From Anaerolineales bacterium (GTDB taxonomy: Bacteria; Chloroflexota; Anaerolineae; Anaerolineales; Anaerolineaceae), in the NCBI GenBank assembly GCA_020060485.1, contig JAGVAB010000019.1, positions 1 through 30,454 of the forward strand: a DNA stretch of 30,454 nt. Direction: 5' to 3'. Both the position numbers and the translations under genes were made by a program. Positions 1 through 7,658 of this stretch are shown here, piece after piece. How positions within the stretch are numbered: position 1 is the first letter of the stretch; every line of letters begins with the position of its first letter. The notes beneath the pieces were generated by a model. It made no database searches, was not told the origin of the DNA, and saw only the letters and a list, made by a program, of their open reading frames with translations.

Positions 1-98
1 AGGAATCCATTATCATCAGCATTTTGCATCTACTTTGATCAGGATGACCTTCACTGTTTTGGAAAATCGTAAATGTCAAGCTTTCTTGAGAATGCCAT
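1..98 (-). repeat. Dispersed repeat copy A (inverted partner of 19013-19110)
   Basis: Bases 74-98 are the exact reverse complement of 19013-19037 (25 of 25). Weaker similarity continues from 73 back to the start of the window, with shared short blocks such as GATTTTC, CAGTG and GCAAAAT. The element may extend beyond the window edge. It contains no ORF. Confidence 0.75.
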
Positions 99-171
99 GT
101 GTCCGCATACATGGTTTTTCAAAGTAGCCATTTTCCTGTCTTTCTCTGGGGAGGATTGGGCCTGATTCCTT

Positions 172-217
172 AGGGAATTGCGGCCTACTATTCGGTCCGC
201 AATTCCCTCGCCTTTTT
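172..217 (+). terminator. Strong hairpin plus T-run, likely terminator
   Basis: A perfect 12-bp stem (AGGGAATTGCGG at 172-183, CCGCAATTCCCT at 197-208) with a 13-nt loop is followed by CGCC and five T. It reads on the plus strand, so it would end a transcript entering from upstream of the window. No plus-strand gene precedes it here. The rest of 99-310 shows no gene. Confidence 0.65.
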
Positions 218-312
218 ATTCGGGCTGAAAAGTTCGCAAAAAAGCATGTGAAAATGGTGAACCATATCGCATGCGCACGGTGGAAAATCTGCTGCCTATA
301 CTGTCAGAAAAC

Positions 313-346
313 AAAACCGCCGCTCCTGTTTTTTGTGGGGCGGCGG
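313..346 (-). terminator. Rho-independent terminator of the rubrerythrin gene
   Basis: On the minus strand a CCGCCGC/GCGGCGG stem (317-323 with 340-346) is extended by CC/GG after one mismatch and followed by TTTTGTTTT. It lies about 20 bp past the rubrerythrin stop codon. Confidence 0.8.
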
Positions 347-366
347 CGATGAAAACTTGCGTCTGG

Positions 367-861
367 TTAACTGATCTTCATGAAGCGGCTGCCATCTGTG
401 CCGCACACCGGGCAGGTTTCCGGTGCGGAGCGGCGGTGGGTTGAACCGCAGATGGGGCAGACATAATACTCATACTCTTCCTGGTCTTCCAGGTTTTCCA
501 GCATTTCCTTGTAGAGGGCGCGGTGCTGTTTTTCCACTTCCATGGCATGGACGAAACTGCGCAGGGCGCGCTTTTCATCTTCCAGTTTGGCGTCATTGAT
601 AAATTCAGGATACATGCTCTCGGCTTCGTAATCTTCGCCTGCCATAGCTTCCTGCAAATTCTCGGCAGTCGATTTGATGCCGTCCATGGCACGCAGATGG
701 TTATGGGCATGCACGGTTTCGGCTGCAGCTGCGGCGCGGAACAAACGGGCAGCCTGCAGGAAGCCTTCTTTTTCGGCTTTCTCTGCAAAGGCCAGATATT
801 TGCGATTGGCCTGTGATTCACCAGCGAATGCAGCTTTCAAATCCTCAATTGATTTCGTCAT
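367..861 (-). CDS. rbr: Rubrerythrin
   Basis: This 164-residue non-haem di-iron protein probably acts as a cytoplasmic peroxidase in oxidative-stress defence. The N-terminal ferritin-like four-helix domain (about 1-130) carries the iron-ligand glutamates of the family: GESQAN near residue 15, AETVHAH near 47-53, and EVEKQH near 107-112. The C-terminal rubredoxin-like domain has the two CxxC pairs, CPICG and CPVCG, that bind the electron-transfer iron. The length is typical of short rubrerythrins. The start ATG follows an AGGAGA ribosome site. The gene is apparently monocistronic, with its own terminator downstream and an A/T-rich leader upstream. The family call is secure. The exact substrate, hydrogen peroxide, is family knowledge. 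Confidence 0.96.
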   Translation of the reverse strand: MTKSIEDLKAAFAGESQANRKYLAFAEKAEKEGFLQAARLFRAAAAAETVHAHNHLRAMDGIKSTAENLQEAMAGEDYEAESMYPEFINDAKLEDEKRALRSFVHAMEVEKQHRALYKEMLENLEDQEEYEYYVCPICGSTHRRSAPETCPVCGTDGSRFMKIS

Positions 862-999
862 TATTTATTTCTCCTTGTGATTTTAATAGTAGATTCTGGT
901 TTGGAAAGAGAACGCATACGGTATTGCTGATTTCTGTTCATCCGCGGCACACATCTGCCATGCCGCTAAAGGATGGTAAACATGCAAAATATGGCCGGG

Positions 1000-1905
1000 T
1001 CAAGAGATGCGCGCCGCAGCCAGGATCAACATCAGTGATGTCAGGGTGCTGCTGCTCCACAGGATATAGGCGATCAGGCGCTGCTTCCAGCGATGGTAAA
1101 GGATCATCCCGCCCAGCACATCCGTTGCCAGCACAATTGCGGCCAACAGAGGCAGCAGCAGCAACTGCTGGACAGGCACCGGTTCACGGGGCAGACCTTT
1201 GCCATCGAATCCCAGTGAGATCATCTCCCGCCCAGGGAGCTGCAGGGCAACGACCACCAGCAGGGCGATCACCATGAAGAAACTCAGGGCCAGCAGGATG
1301 CGCACCACGCGGTCTGCCAGAAGCTGACGCAAGAAAACCACCGGCTCGGTGGAATAAGACGTCATGGGTGTCAGGCTGCCCATCTCTGTTGAACGGCGGA
1401 AGGCGCGTTGAAAGGCGCGTGTATCCGCGGGCGAGATGACAAATACGCGTTGCGGGGTGGCAAGCAGCAGTAAATTGCTGGCATCAGACGCCATGAATTC
1501 AACCCTGCCCAGGCCTTCCACGCTGCGCGAGCCCAGAATGGCGCCTGGAAGATGCGGTACCGGCAAGGGCAGGGGGAAGCCCAAATCCTGGGCATCTCGC
1601 AGCCATTCGATGTCCTGCAATGGGATATCCTCACCTCTCAGGCCCCAGCGCAGCCGCAGGCCCTCCCGTTCCAGGGTGTACCTGGCCCTGGCCAGAGCGA
1701 AGATGTTGTACAACACCACCGGCAGCGGAGAAAGCAGAACCAGGCCTGCCAGCAGAAGCCACAGGAAACTGGCCTGCGCCTCCAGCCTGGAAAGCTGCCA
1801 GAAGCACACCGCGCTGGCGCCTGCCAGCAGCAGGGCTGCGCCAATGTGCAAAATCAGTCCTTTTCGGCGGGGAGGGTAAAACACCTCGGTTGCGGGAGTG
1901 TTCAT
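1000..1905 (-). CDS. Membrane protein with bacterial PH-like domain
   Basis: This is a protein of 301 residues with two N-terminal hydrophobic helices (about 18-38 and 46-70). A soluble beta-rich segment (about 75-175) resembles bacterial PH domains of the PH_5/bPH type: a LxxxGLRLRWG strand, an IPLQDIEWLRDA stretch, and VFVISPADTRAFQRAF at its end. Two more transmembrane helices follow near 200-225 and 250-280, and a fifth hydrophobic helix lies at the C terminus. The first TTG in the frame is less likely than the ATG one codon later, which follows AAGAAGAG. It starts 13 bp after the aminotransferase stop, so the two are probably cotranscribed. The function is unknown; PH-like domains in bacteria are often membrane-associated. 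Confidence 0.75.
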   Translation of the reverse strand: MNTPATEVFYPPRRKGLILHIGAALLLAGASAVCFWQLSRLEAQASFLWLLLAGLVLLSPLPVVLYNIFALARARYTLEREGLRLRWGLRGEDIPLQDIEWLRDAQDLGFPLPLPVPHLPGAILGSRSVEGLGRVEFMASDASNLLLLATPQRVFVISPADTRAFQRAFRRSTEMGSLTPMTSYSTEPVVFLRQLLADRVVRILLALSFFMVIALLVVVALQLPGREMISLGFDGKGLPREPVPVQQLLLLPLLAAIVLATDVLGGMILYHRWKQRLIAYILWSSSTLTSLMLILAAARIS

Positions 1906-1918
1906 CAACTCTTCTTTG

Positions 1919-3103
1919 CTATACGATTGCGGCTAATGTCTGGCAGACGTACTCCACTTCTGCTTCGGTCATCCTGCCCGAAAAAGGCAGCGCCAGGCCG
2001 CGTGCTCCCAGGTCTTCGGTGACCGGAAAATCGCCCGGCTGAAAGCCAAACTGCTCGATCATGTAAGGCTGTAAATGAATGGGAGCAAAATAGGGGCGCA
2101 CCGGTATGCCGCGCTCGGCCAGCAGCCCGGCCAGGCTGTCTCGCTGTGCTGCGGAGGAAAACCGCACCACATATACGAACCAGCTCATGCGGGTGGTTTG
2201 CGGCAGGACGTGGGGAATTTCCACCCCGGCCATCTGCGCCAGGCGCTGGTTATACCAGCCTGCCACCTGTTCACGCGCCTGAAGCAGCTCTTCCAGGCGG
2301 GACATTTGCACTGCGCCAATGGCGGCGCTCATCTCATCCAGGCGGTAATTGTAGCCCAGGTAGGTGTGTTGCAGCCAGGTGTCACCGGGAGCCCGGCCCT
2401 GGTTGCGCATAGCCAGCATGAATTCGGTTGCCTGGTCATCATCCGTAACGATCAAACCACCTTCGCCGGTGGTGATCTGCTTGTTGGGGTAGAAAGCGAA
2501 CACGCCGCAATCGCCCAGGCTGCCCGCCGGGCGGCCTTTGTAGGTTGATCCCAGCGCCTCACAGGAATCTTCGATCAGCTTGAGGCTGGCCCGGTCGGTG
2601 ATGGCCCGCAGGGCATCATAATCTGCCGGCTGGCCAAAAACATCCACTGCCAGAATGGCCTTCACGCGGCCCGGGTTGTCTGCCCCGCGGCGCGGCAGCC
2701 AGCGCCGGGCAGCATGGCCGCCGGACTGCAGATCTTGCACGGCTGCGGCGGCCATTTCTACATCCATGTTGCCGGTTTGGGAATCAACATCCACAAATAC
2801 CGGCACGGCCTTTTCATAAAGGAGCACATTGCTGGAAGCCACAAAGGAAAACGGGGTGGTCACCACCAGGTCGCCTGCCTCGATGCCTGCTGCCCGCACG
2901 CACAGGTGCAGGCCGGCTGTGCCGGAATTGACCGCAATGGCATGTTTGAAACCAAACGTCTTGCGAAAAGAATTTTCGAATGCTTCCACCTGCGGCCCCA
3001 TGCTGAGGTAGCGGGTTTCCACAACATCAAGAACCGCCTGGCGTTCCGCCTCGGTCAAATCGGGTGAAGACATGTTGATACGGGGGAGTTTTTGGTTGTC
3101 CAT
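1919..3103 (-). CDS. DegT/DnrJ/EryC1/StrS-family PLP aminotransferase
   Basis: This is a sugar-type aminotransferase of about 394 residues. The family transfers an amino group from glutamate to keto-sugar nucleotides using pyridoxal phosphate. Visible hallmarks are the N-terminal substrate region ending SMGPQVEAFE, the HAIAVNSGTAGLHL cofactor-binding stretch, the LIEDSCEALGS segment, and FYPNKQITTGEGG carrying the Schiff-base lysine. The ATG at 3103 fits the usual family N terminus best. An upstream ATG at 3148 is possible, but neither start has a clear ribosome site. An insertion (about residues 125-140, SGGHAARRWLPRRG) lengthens a loop before the ILAVDVFGQPADYD strand. It follows the lipoprotein gene closely. 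A role in envelope or surface glycan synthesis is inferred. Confidence 0.93.
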   Translation of the reverse strand: MDNQKLPRINMSSPDLTEAERQAVLDVVETRYLSMGPQVEAFENSFRKTFGFKHAIAVNSGTAGLHLCVRAAGIEAGDLVVTTPFSFVASSNVLLYEKAVPVFVDVDSQTGNMDVEMAAAAVQDLQSGGHAARRWLPRRGADNPGRVKAILAVDVFGQPADYDALRAITDRASLKLIEDSCEALGSTYKGRPAGSLGDCGVFAFYPNKQITTGEGGLIVTDDDQATEFMLAMRNQGRAPGDTWLQHTYLGYNYRLDEMSAAIGAVQMSRLEELLQAREQVAGWYNQRLAQMAGVEIPHVLPQTTRMSWFVYVVRFSSAAQRDSLAGLLAERGIPVRPYFAPIHLQPYMIEQFGFQPGDFPVTEDLGARGLALPFSGRMTEAEVEYVCQTLAAIV

Positions 3104-3155
3104 GGCGTTGATTCTACTATGAAAATGGCGCTGGAAGCGCATGCCCATAGCCGCA

Positions 3156-4181
3156 TTATTGCGGGCGCTGGGAAAATGTGACGTATGCCCCGCCTTCGCG
3201 GGGTCTGCTTACGAGTACATCCACGATATCGGTACCCTTGAGAAATTGCAGCATATACATTCCCTCGGTTTCATCTACATGATCGAAAATATTGATCCAT
3301 TGATCTGCCTGCATTCCCTGGCGGATGAAATCGGCAGTAGATTCGGAGGAGTCCGGTGTGGAAAAAGTGAGGAAATTATCCATTAACTCCACCTCCACAG
3401 CCGATGGCGGGATGGGCAGAGAGTCGAACATTGCTTTCTGCTGCTGGCAGTCGGGAGAAAGGATGATTTCAAATTTCTGATTGACATCTGTCAGATCAAA
3501 TTCCCAGTCCACAGATACAGCTATTTTTTCCCCATCCAGCAATTGCTGGCCGCGGGCAGAGGCCACGAAGCGCACGATATAGCCGCCATTTTGGGCGACC
3601 CACAGCGTGGCGGATTCCTGCTCGATATCTTCCAGCGGGAGGCGCAGGCCGCTGACCTGAAAACGATTGGTGACTACGTCATTCACTACGTCGGCCCGTT
3701 TTTCCAACTTCTGGATGGAATCGATGAAGAAGACGGCGGGATCGAAGATGCCTTGCTCGCGCAGGGGAGAGGTGTGCAGATCAAAAACCCGGCATACCTC
3801 CCGCCCGTCGCGGCTTTCTGATGAGAATGTTTGTGAACCCATGCGGTATTGGTCTGTGCTAACCGGTATAATGCCCGTTTCGGCAGTATACAGAAATTGC
3901 TTGATGTGCATCATTTCCACCGGAGAATGGGTTGCTGATTGAAGGATGATACGGGTTTCTTCAAATGGTTGTCCATCCATTTCCCAACGGGTGGTTTGGT
4001 GCAGTTTGAGACGGTAACTTTTCAGGGATTCCAGGCTGCTTTCGTTCAGGCATTCCAGTTCACAATCTCCAGTTTCATCTGGTGATGGCGGGGTAGAAAG
4101 CTGACCCGCAGCGCAGGCTGACAAAAGCATCACAGCCAGCAGCCCAACCAACAATAAACGAAAATGAGCCGGAGATTTCAT
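3156..4181 (-). CDS. Putative lipoprotein, LolA/LppX-like fold suspected
   Basis: This protein of 341 residues has a clear lipoprotein signal peptide: a charged start, a hydrophobic core, and a lipobox LLSAC with the lipidated cysteine at residue 23. The mature part begins with a segment (SLESLKSYRLKLHQTTRWEM) typical of secreted proteins related to the LolA/LppX/LprG group, which have a half-barrel lipid-binding shape. That assignment is tentative. The last ~90 residues, from LPIPPSAVEVE onward, look like a second small domain. The start ATG follows AAAGGA. It lies 36 bp after the bactofilin gene and just before the aminotransferase gene, which suggests an envelope-related operon. Confidence 0.7.
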   Translation of the reverse strand: MKSPAHFRLLLVGLLAVMLLSACAAGQLSTPPSPDETGDCELECLNESSLESLKSYRLKLHQTTRWEMDGQPFEETRIILQSATHSPVEMMHIKQFLYTAETGIIPVSTDQYRMGSQTFSSESRDGREVCRVFDLHTSPLREQGIFDPAVFFIDSIQKLEKRADVVNDVVTNRFQVSGLRLPLEDIEQESATLWVAQNGGYIVRFVASARGQQLLDGEKIAVSVDWEFDLTDVNQKFEIILSPDCQQQKAMFDSLPIPPSAVEVELMDNFLTFSTPDSSESTADFIRQGMQADQWINIFDHVDETEGMYMLQFLKGTDIVDVLVSRPREGGAYVTFSQRPQ

Positions 4182-4217
4182 ACCACATTCCTTTACTTCA
4201 TATCAGAGACAGATTGT

Positions 4218-4652
4218 TCAATCAGACTTTGTTTCGGTTTCTATTGGTCCTGTTTCGCCTTCCGGCGGTTCCAGTTTCAGGTTGACCTGTTCTTCCATGC
4301 GTACCTGACCACGCAGGAAAGCGCCTTCCTCGGTGGCAAAGGCATTGACAGTCACATCCCCCCAAACCTGACCGGAGGAGCGGATCTCCAGCCGTTCTGC
4401 GGTGATCGAGCCGCGCACCGCCCCGGCGATGATGACGGTATTGGCGCTCAAATTTTCACATGTGACCCGCCCGGTTTCACCCACCACCACCAGCCCTTTG
4501 ATGCCAATTTCTCCCTCAAACGTGCCTTCAATGCGGATGCCGCCACTGCCGCGCAGGTTGCCTTTCCAATGGATGCCCGGCCCCAGCACAGAAGTAACCC
4601 GCTCTGTGGGTGCTGAAGCGATGGGTGTGGGTGGTGCAGTTTTTCGAAACAT
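4218..4652 (-). CDS. Bactofilin (polymer-forming cytoskeletal protein)
   Basis: This 144-residue protein belongs to the bactofilin family, which self-assembles into nucleotide-free filaments at the inner face of the membrane. The core (about 20-125) is a run of short beta-helix rungs rich in glycine and valine, such as IRIEGTFEGEIGIKGLVVVG and VIIAGAVRGSITAERLEI. Disordered tails flank it. A strong GGGGAGG ribosome site sets the start. It leads a minus-strand unit with the lipoprotein, aminotransferase and PH proteins. Bactofilins often scaffold local envelope enzymes, which fits these neighbours, but that link is inferred. Confidence 0.92.
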   Translation of the reverse strand: MFRKTAPPTPIASAPTERVTSVLGPGIHWKGNLRGSGGIRIEGTFEGEIGIKGLVVVGETGRVTCENLSANTVIIAGAVRGSITAERLEIRSSGQVWGDVTVNAFATEEGAFLRGQVRMEEQVNLKLEPPEGETGPIETETKSD

Positions 4653-4696
4653 GGTGGCCTCCCCGGCGTGACTCCGAATGAACTGTAATAAGCCCA

Positions 4697-4725
4697 GTTA
4701 TACCAAATTGTAAGCCTTTTTGCAA
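4697..4725 (-). promoter_or_regulatory. Predicted sigma-70-type promoter for the bactofilin unit
   Basis: Read on the minus strand: TTGCAA (4720-4725), 17-bp spacer, TATAAC (4697-4702). It lies about 45 bp before the bactofilin start. Both boxes are one or two bases from consensus. Confidence 0.55.
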
Positions 4726-4766
4726 AATTTACGGGTGCCGATTTTGAAGCAAAAAACTCAATTAAA

Positions 4767-4795
4767 TTGACATCCATTAAAGAATTGACTATAAT
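4767..4795 (+). promoter_or_regulatory. Perfect-consensus promoter of the XRE-cupin gene
   Basis: TTGACA (4767-4772), exactly 17 bp, TATAAT (4790-4795): a textbook housekeeping sigma promoter. The motif AATTGAC occurs twice (4765-4771 and 4783-4789), the second copy abutting the -10 box, so it could also be part of an operator. The longer open frame that begins with the TTG of the -35 box cannot be the real start. Confidence 0.88.
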
Positions 4796-4868
4796 TTTGG
4801 GTGAAGTTTGCCAATTATCAAAACATAAATATGATATACGCTTATGGCAGCAAGAATTGGAGGGAAGC

Positions 4869-5540
4869 ATGCCAAAACGACATGTAGAGAAAAGCGATGG
4901 AGTCGCCAGCGAGTTGAACCTTGACGAAACATCGCTGCGCTTTGACATTGAGCACATCGAGATCAATGTTGGCAAACGCCTGAGGACGCTGCGCGGCGAG
5001 CGTGGTCTTTCCATCCGCGGGCTGGCCGGGAAAAGCGGGCTGGCGGTGAACACCCTCAGCCTGATCGAGAATGGCAAAACTTCGCCCAGCGTCAGCACCT
5101 TGCAGCAACTGGCCGAGGCGCTCAAGGTGCCCATTACCGCTTTCTTCAAGCCCGACATGGAACAGAAATACGTGGTTCACACCCCGCTTGCGGAGCGGCC
5201 GCATACCGAGATCGAGAAAGCCTTGCTGCAAGACCTGGGCGCCGGGCTGGCCACCAGGGCGGTTCAACCACTGGTAGTCACCTTGCAGAAAGGCGGCGGC
5301 AGCGGCGCCATGCCCATCGTGCATACCGGCTATGAATTTGTTTACTGCCTGAATGGGCGGATTTTGTATACGATTGATGGCCAGCCTTACCTGCTCAACC
5401 CGGGCGACAGTCTGCTGTTTGAGTCTCATTTGCCCCACCGCTGGGAAAATGTAGACATGGAAGATTCGCAAATTCTGCTGGTGCTTTACCCCACTGACTT
5501 GCGTGACCGGGTGACTGACCGTCATTTTGGGTTGGCCTAA
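4869..5540 (+). CDS. XRE-family transcriptional regulator with C-terminal cupin domain
   Basis: This two-domain regulator has 223 residues. Residues about 35-95 form an XRE helix-turn-helix (VGKRLRTLRGERGLSIRGLA, then NTLSLIENGKTSPSVSTLQQ). Residues about 140-215 form a cupin barrel (HTGYEFVYCLNGRILYTIDG, NPGDSLLFESHLPHRW), which in this family senses a small ligand. The start is the ATG at 4869, 5-6 bases after GGAGG; the frame is open upstream only through the promoter. Relatives such as PuuR/SutR types repress or activate nearby metabolic genes. Here the gene is alone between divergent promoters and a strong terminator, so its target is not evident. Autoregulation is possible. Confidence 0.92.
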   Translation: MPKRHVEKSDGVASELNLDETSLRFDIEHIEINVGKRLRTLRGERGLSIRGLAGKSGLAVNTLSLIENGKTSPSVSTLQQLAEALKVPITAFFKPDMEQKYVVHTPLAERPHTEIEKALLQDLGAGLATRAVQPLVVTLQKGGGSGAMPIVHTGYEFVYCLNGRILYTIDGQPYLLNPGDSLLFESHLPHRWENVDMEDSQILLVLYPTDLRDRVTDRHFGLA

Positions 5541-5582
5541 TCAGCCTGTGCTTTTTGCCTTTTCAGTTTGAACACGCATCAG

Positions 5583-5615
5583 CCGCCAGAAGATTCACTC
5601 TGGCGGTTGTTTTTT
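5583..5615 (+). terminator. Rho-independent terminator of the XRE-cupin gene
   Basis: A perfect 8-bp stem, CCGCCAGA (5583-5590) with TCTGGCGG (5599-5606), is followed by TTGTTTTTT. It lies about 40 bp after the XRE-cupin stop codon. A second inverted repeat, CAAACCG/CGGTTTG (5618-5624, 5645-5651), follows it. Confidence 0.85.
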
Positions 5616-5617
5616 AG

Positions 5618-5651
5618 CAAACCGTAGCGAGTTGATCGAGGTGTCGGTTTG
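5618..5651. repeat. Intergenic repeat related to 23861-23890
   Basis: The stretch CAAACCGTA, CGAG.TTG, GAGGT.TC.GTT recurs after the hairpin at 23840. In this copy the ends CAAACCG and CGGTTTG form a 7-bp inverted repeat. It belongs to the same loose family as the GAGCTTGTCGA-containing repeats near 30010-30270. Confidence 0.5.
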
Positions 5652-5699
5652 ATTGAAATCCTTGCAATTGTAAGTCCGGCATGAATTTTCTGGCAGGCA

Positions 5700-6698
5700 T
5701 CAGAACGACGCGGCTGCCAGTAAAGCCTGTTTTTCCTGCGAGGAGAGAAAGGCTGCCTCAAGTGCATTGCGCTGCGCCTGGTGGATCATATCCGGCGAAA
5801 GCCCGGCAGCCGGGGCGGCAACCTCATACTCATGGCGCAGGTCAATCCCGCTGATGCCTGGGTCATCGGTGTTCAATGTTGCCAGGAGGCCAAACTGCAA
5901 AAACTGGCGCAGCGGGTGGGCGGTGTAGCTTTCCACCACGCTGGTCTGCACATTGCTGGTCAGGCTGACCTCGATGCCGATGTGATTTTGCAGCAGATGA
6001 TCCATCAAGGCAGGGTCTTGCGGGGCACGGGTGGCATGCCCGATGCGCACCGCCCCCAGCTCGCGCAGCGCCTGCCAGATGCTTTCGGGGCCATCCACCT
6101 CCCCGGCATGCACAGTGATCTGCCAGCCGGCATCCCGGCCTTTGGCAAAATGGTCTGCAAACAGGCGGGCCGGGTAATTGACTTCGTCTCCGGCCAGGTC
6201 GAGGGCGGTGATATGTTCTTTCTGACTGAGCAGGGCTTCCAGTTCTTTCCAGGCGATCTCGGTGCCATAGGTGCGGCTGAGGATGCCGATCAGATTGGTT
6301 TTGACCCCAAAATCCCGCTGCCCGGCCTGCACCCCGTCCACCACGGCTTCGGTGACACCTGCCGGGTTGAGTTGATTGCTTTCGGCCATGAACCACGGGC
6401 TGAAACGCAATTCGATGTAGGCAATCTCCTCGCGCGCAGCATCTTCCACGTTTTCATAAGCCACCCGGCGCACAGTGTTCAGGTCCTTCAGAATGGCCAT
6501 GGGCCAGTGGAATTTCTCGAAGAAAGCCAGCAGGCTGGGCTTGGGTTCGCTGACCTGCACATAAGGGCGCAGCTCTTCCAGATCGGCGGCGGGCAGCGGC
6601 AAATTGTAATGCAGTCCCAGTTCCAGCACCGTTTCAAGGCGGATATTACCGTCCAGGTGGCGGTGCAAATCGATCAAAGGGAAGGAAGAATCGATCAT
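5700..6698 (-). CDS. add: Adenosine deaminase
   Basis: This 332-residue zinc enzyme hydrolyses adenosine and deoxyadenosine to inosine in purine salvage. The full metal and catalytic set is visible: H12 and H14 (DLHRHLDG), H197 and catalytic E200 (TVHAGE), H221 (IGHAT), and the D278-D279 pair in NTDDP. The SLTSNVQT block (245-252) favours adenosine over adenine as substrate. The start ATG sits six bases after GGAGG. The gene stands alone on the minus strand, divergent from the PhzF-like gene. Length and spacing match classical bacterial adenosine deaminases closely. Confidence 0.96.
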   Translation of the reverse strand: MIDSSFPLIDLHRHLDGNIRLETVLELGLHYNLPLPAADLEELRPYVQVSEPKPSLLAFFEKFHWPMAILKDLNTVRRVAYENVEDAAREEIAYIELRFSPWFMAESNQLNPAGVTEAVVDGVQAGQRDFGVKTNLIGILSRTYGTEIAWKELEALLSQKEHITALDLAGDEVNYPARLFADHFAKGRDAGWQITVHAGEVDGPESIWQALRELGAVRIGHATRAPQDPALMDHLLQNHIGIEVSLTSNVQTSVVESYTAHPLRQFLQFGLLATLNTDDPGISGIDLRHEYEVAAPAAGLSPDMIHQAQRNALEAAFLSSQEKQALLAAASF

Positions 6699-6722
6699 GG
6701 AGAGCCTCCTTGCTGTGCGTTT

Positions 6723-6728
6723 ATTATA
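6723..6728 (-). promoter_or_regulatory. Predicted -10 box of add
   Basis: TATAAT on the minus strand, 25 bp before the adenosine deaminase start. No convincing -35 box lies 16-18 bp upstream, so this is a partial call. Confidence 0.4.
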
Positions 6729-6789
6729 CAGTTTTGCGATAGAATGTGACGTGAGAATCCTGTGCTAAAATCCCATAATGGAGAAGATC

Positions 6790-7593
6790 ATGACCCCTGC
6801 CCTCCCTTTGTATCAAGTGGATGCTTTTACCAGTCAGCCTTTCCGCGGCAACCCGGCCGCGGTTTGCCTGCTGCCTAACGCCCGGCCGGATGCCTGGATG
6901 CAGGCAGTGGCCCGCGAGATGAATTTGTCTGAAACAGCTTTTTTGCTGCCGGAGGGCGATGGTTACCGCTTGCGCTGGTTCACCCCGGCCATTGAAATTG
7001 ACCTGTGCGGCCACGCCACCCTGGCTTCGGCCTTTGTGCTGGCCCAGCGCGGCGAACTTGTAGCCGGGCAAACCGTGCAATTCTTCACCCGTAGCGGTTT
7101 GCTGACCGCCGCCCGGCGTGGGGAGAAGATCGAACTGGATTTCCCGGTCCGCGCGACCAGCCCCATTGACCCGCCAGGCGCAATCCTGGAGGCGCTGGGC
7201 CTGCATGCTGCCGATGTTCTGTCAGTGGAAGCCCTGGAGGGCCGGCTGCTGGTTGAACTGGCAGAAGAAATTCTGCTGCGCCAACTGACGCCTGATTTTG
7301 CCAGACTGACTGCGGCCGATACCGGCCGGGGGGTGATCGTTACCAGCCGCAGCGCAGATTTTGATTTTGTCTCGCGTTTCTTTGCGCCGTATGCCGGCAT
7401 CAATGAAGACCCGGTTACCGGATCGGCGCACTGCTATCTGGCCCCCTATTGGGCTGCCCGCCTGGGCAAGACAGTTTTCTCGGCTTATCAGGCCTCGGCC
7501 CGCGGCGGCGAACTGGAAGTGGAACTGTCTGCCGAGCGGGTGCTGCTGCGCGGCCAGGCAGTGATCATTTTCAAAGGAGAATTGCTGGCCTGA
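6790..7593 (+). CDS. PhzF-family isomerase/epimerase-like protein
   Basis: This protein of about 267 residues belongs to the PhzF fold, two similar halves related to diaminopimelate epimerase. It begins with the family signature LYQVDAFTSQPFRGNPAAVC, followed by NLSETAFL with the general acid/base glutamate near residue 48 and IDLCGHATLASAFV. NEDPVTGSAHCYLAPYW near the C terminus closes the active site. The ATG at 6790, six bases after GGAG, is preferred over the one four codons earlier. Members act on diverse small metabolites. Phenazine synthesis is not implied, since no other phz gene is present. The real substrate is unknown. Confidence 0.92.
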   Translation: MTPALPLYQVDAFTSQPFRGNPAAVCLLPNARPDAWMQAVAREMNLSETAFLLPEGDGYRLRWFTPAIEIDLCGHATLASAFVLAQRGELVAGQTVQFFTRSGLLTAARRGEKIELDFPVRATSPIDPPGAILEALGLHAADVLSVEALEGRLLVELAEEILLRQLTPDFARLTAADTGRGVIVTSRSADFDFVSRFFAPYAGINEDPVTGSAHCYLAPYWAARLGKTVFSAYQASARGGELEVELSAERVLLRGQAVIIFKGELLA

Positions 7594-7600
7594 AGACAAA

Positions 7601-7643
7601 ACAGCCCGCCAACTGAGTTTGCAGATAACAGTTGGCGGGCTGT
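7601..7643. terminator. Bidirectional hairpin terminator between convergent genes
   Basis: A perfect 15-bp inverted repeat (7601-7615 with 7629-7643; core GCCCGCCAACTG) with a 13-nt loop sits between two converging genes. It is followed on the minus strand by TTTGTC. It can serve both the PhzF-like gene and the repeat protein gene. Confidence 0.75.
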
Positions 7644-7658
7644 CCTTCATTTGAAAGA

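Noticed and set aside
523..816. Plus-strand frame opposite rubrerythrin
   Set aside because: It is the antisense shadow of a well-supported gene and has no recognisable protein features.
944..966. GCGGCA/TGCCGC hairpin after the PH-like gene
   Set aside because: A six-base stem with no T-run; it could be chance or rho-dependent.
6734..6771. TTGCGA...TAAAAT as promoter of the PhzF-like gene
   Set aside because: The spacer is 26 bp, too long for a sigma-70 promoter.
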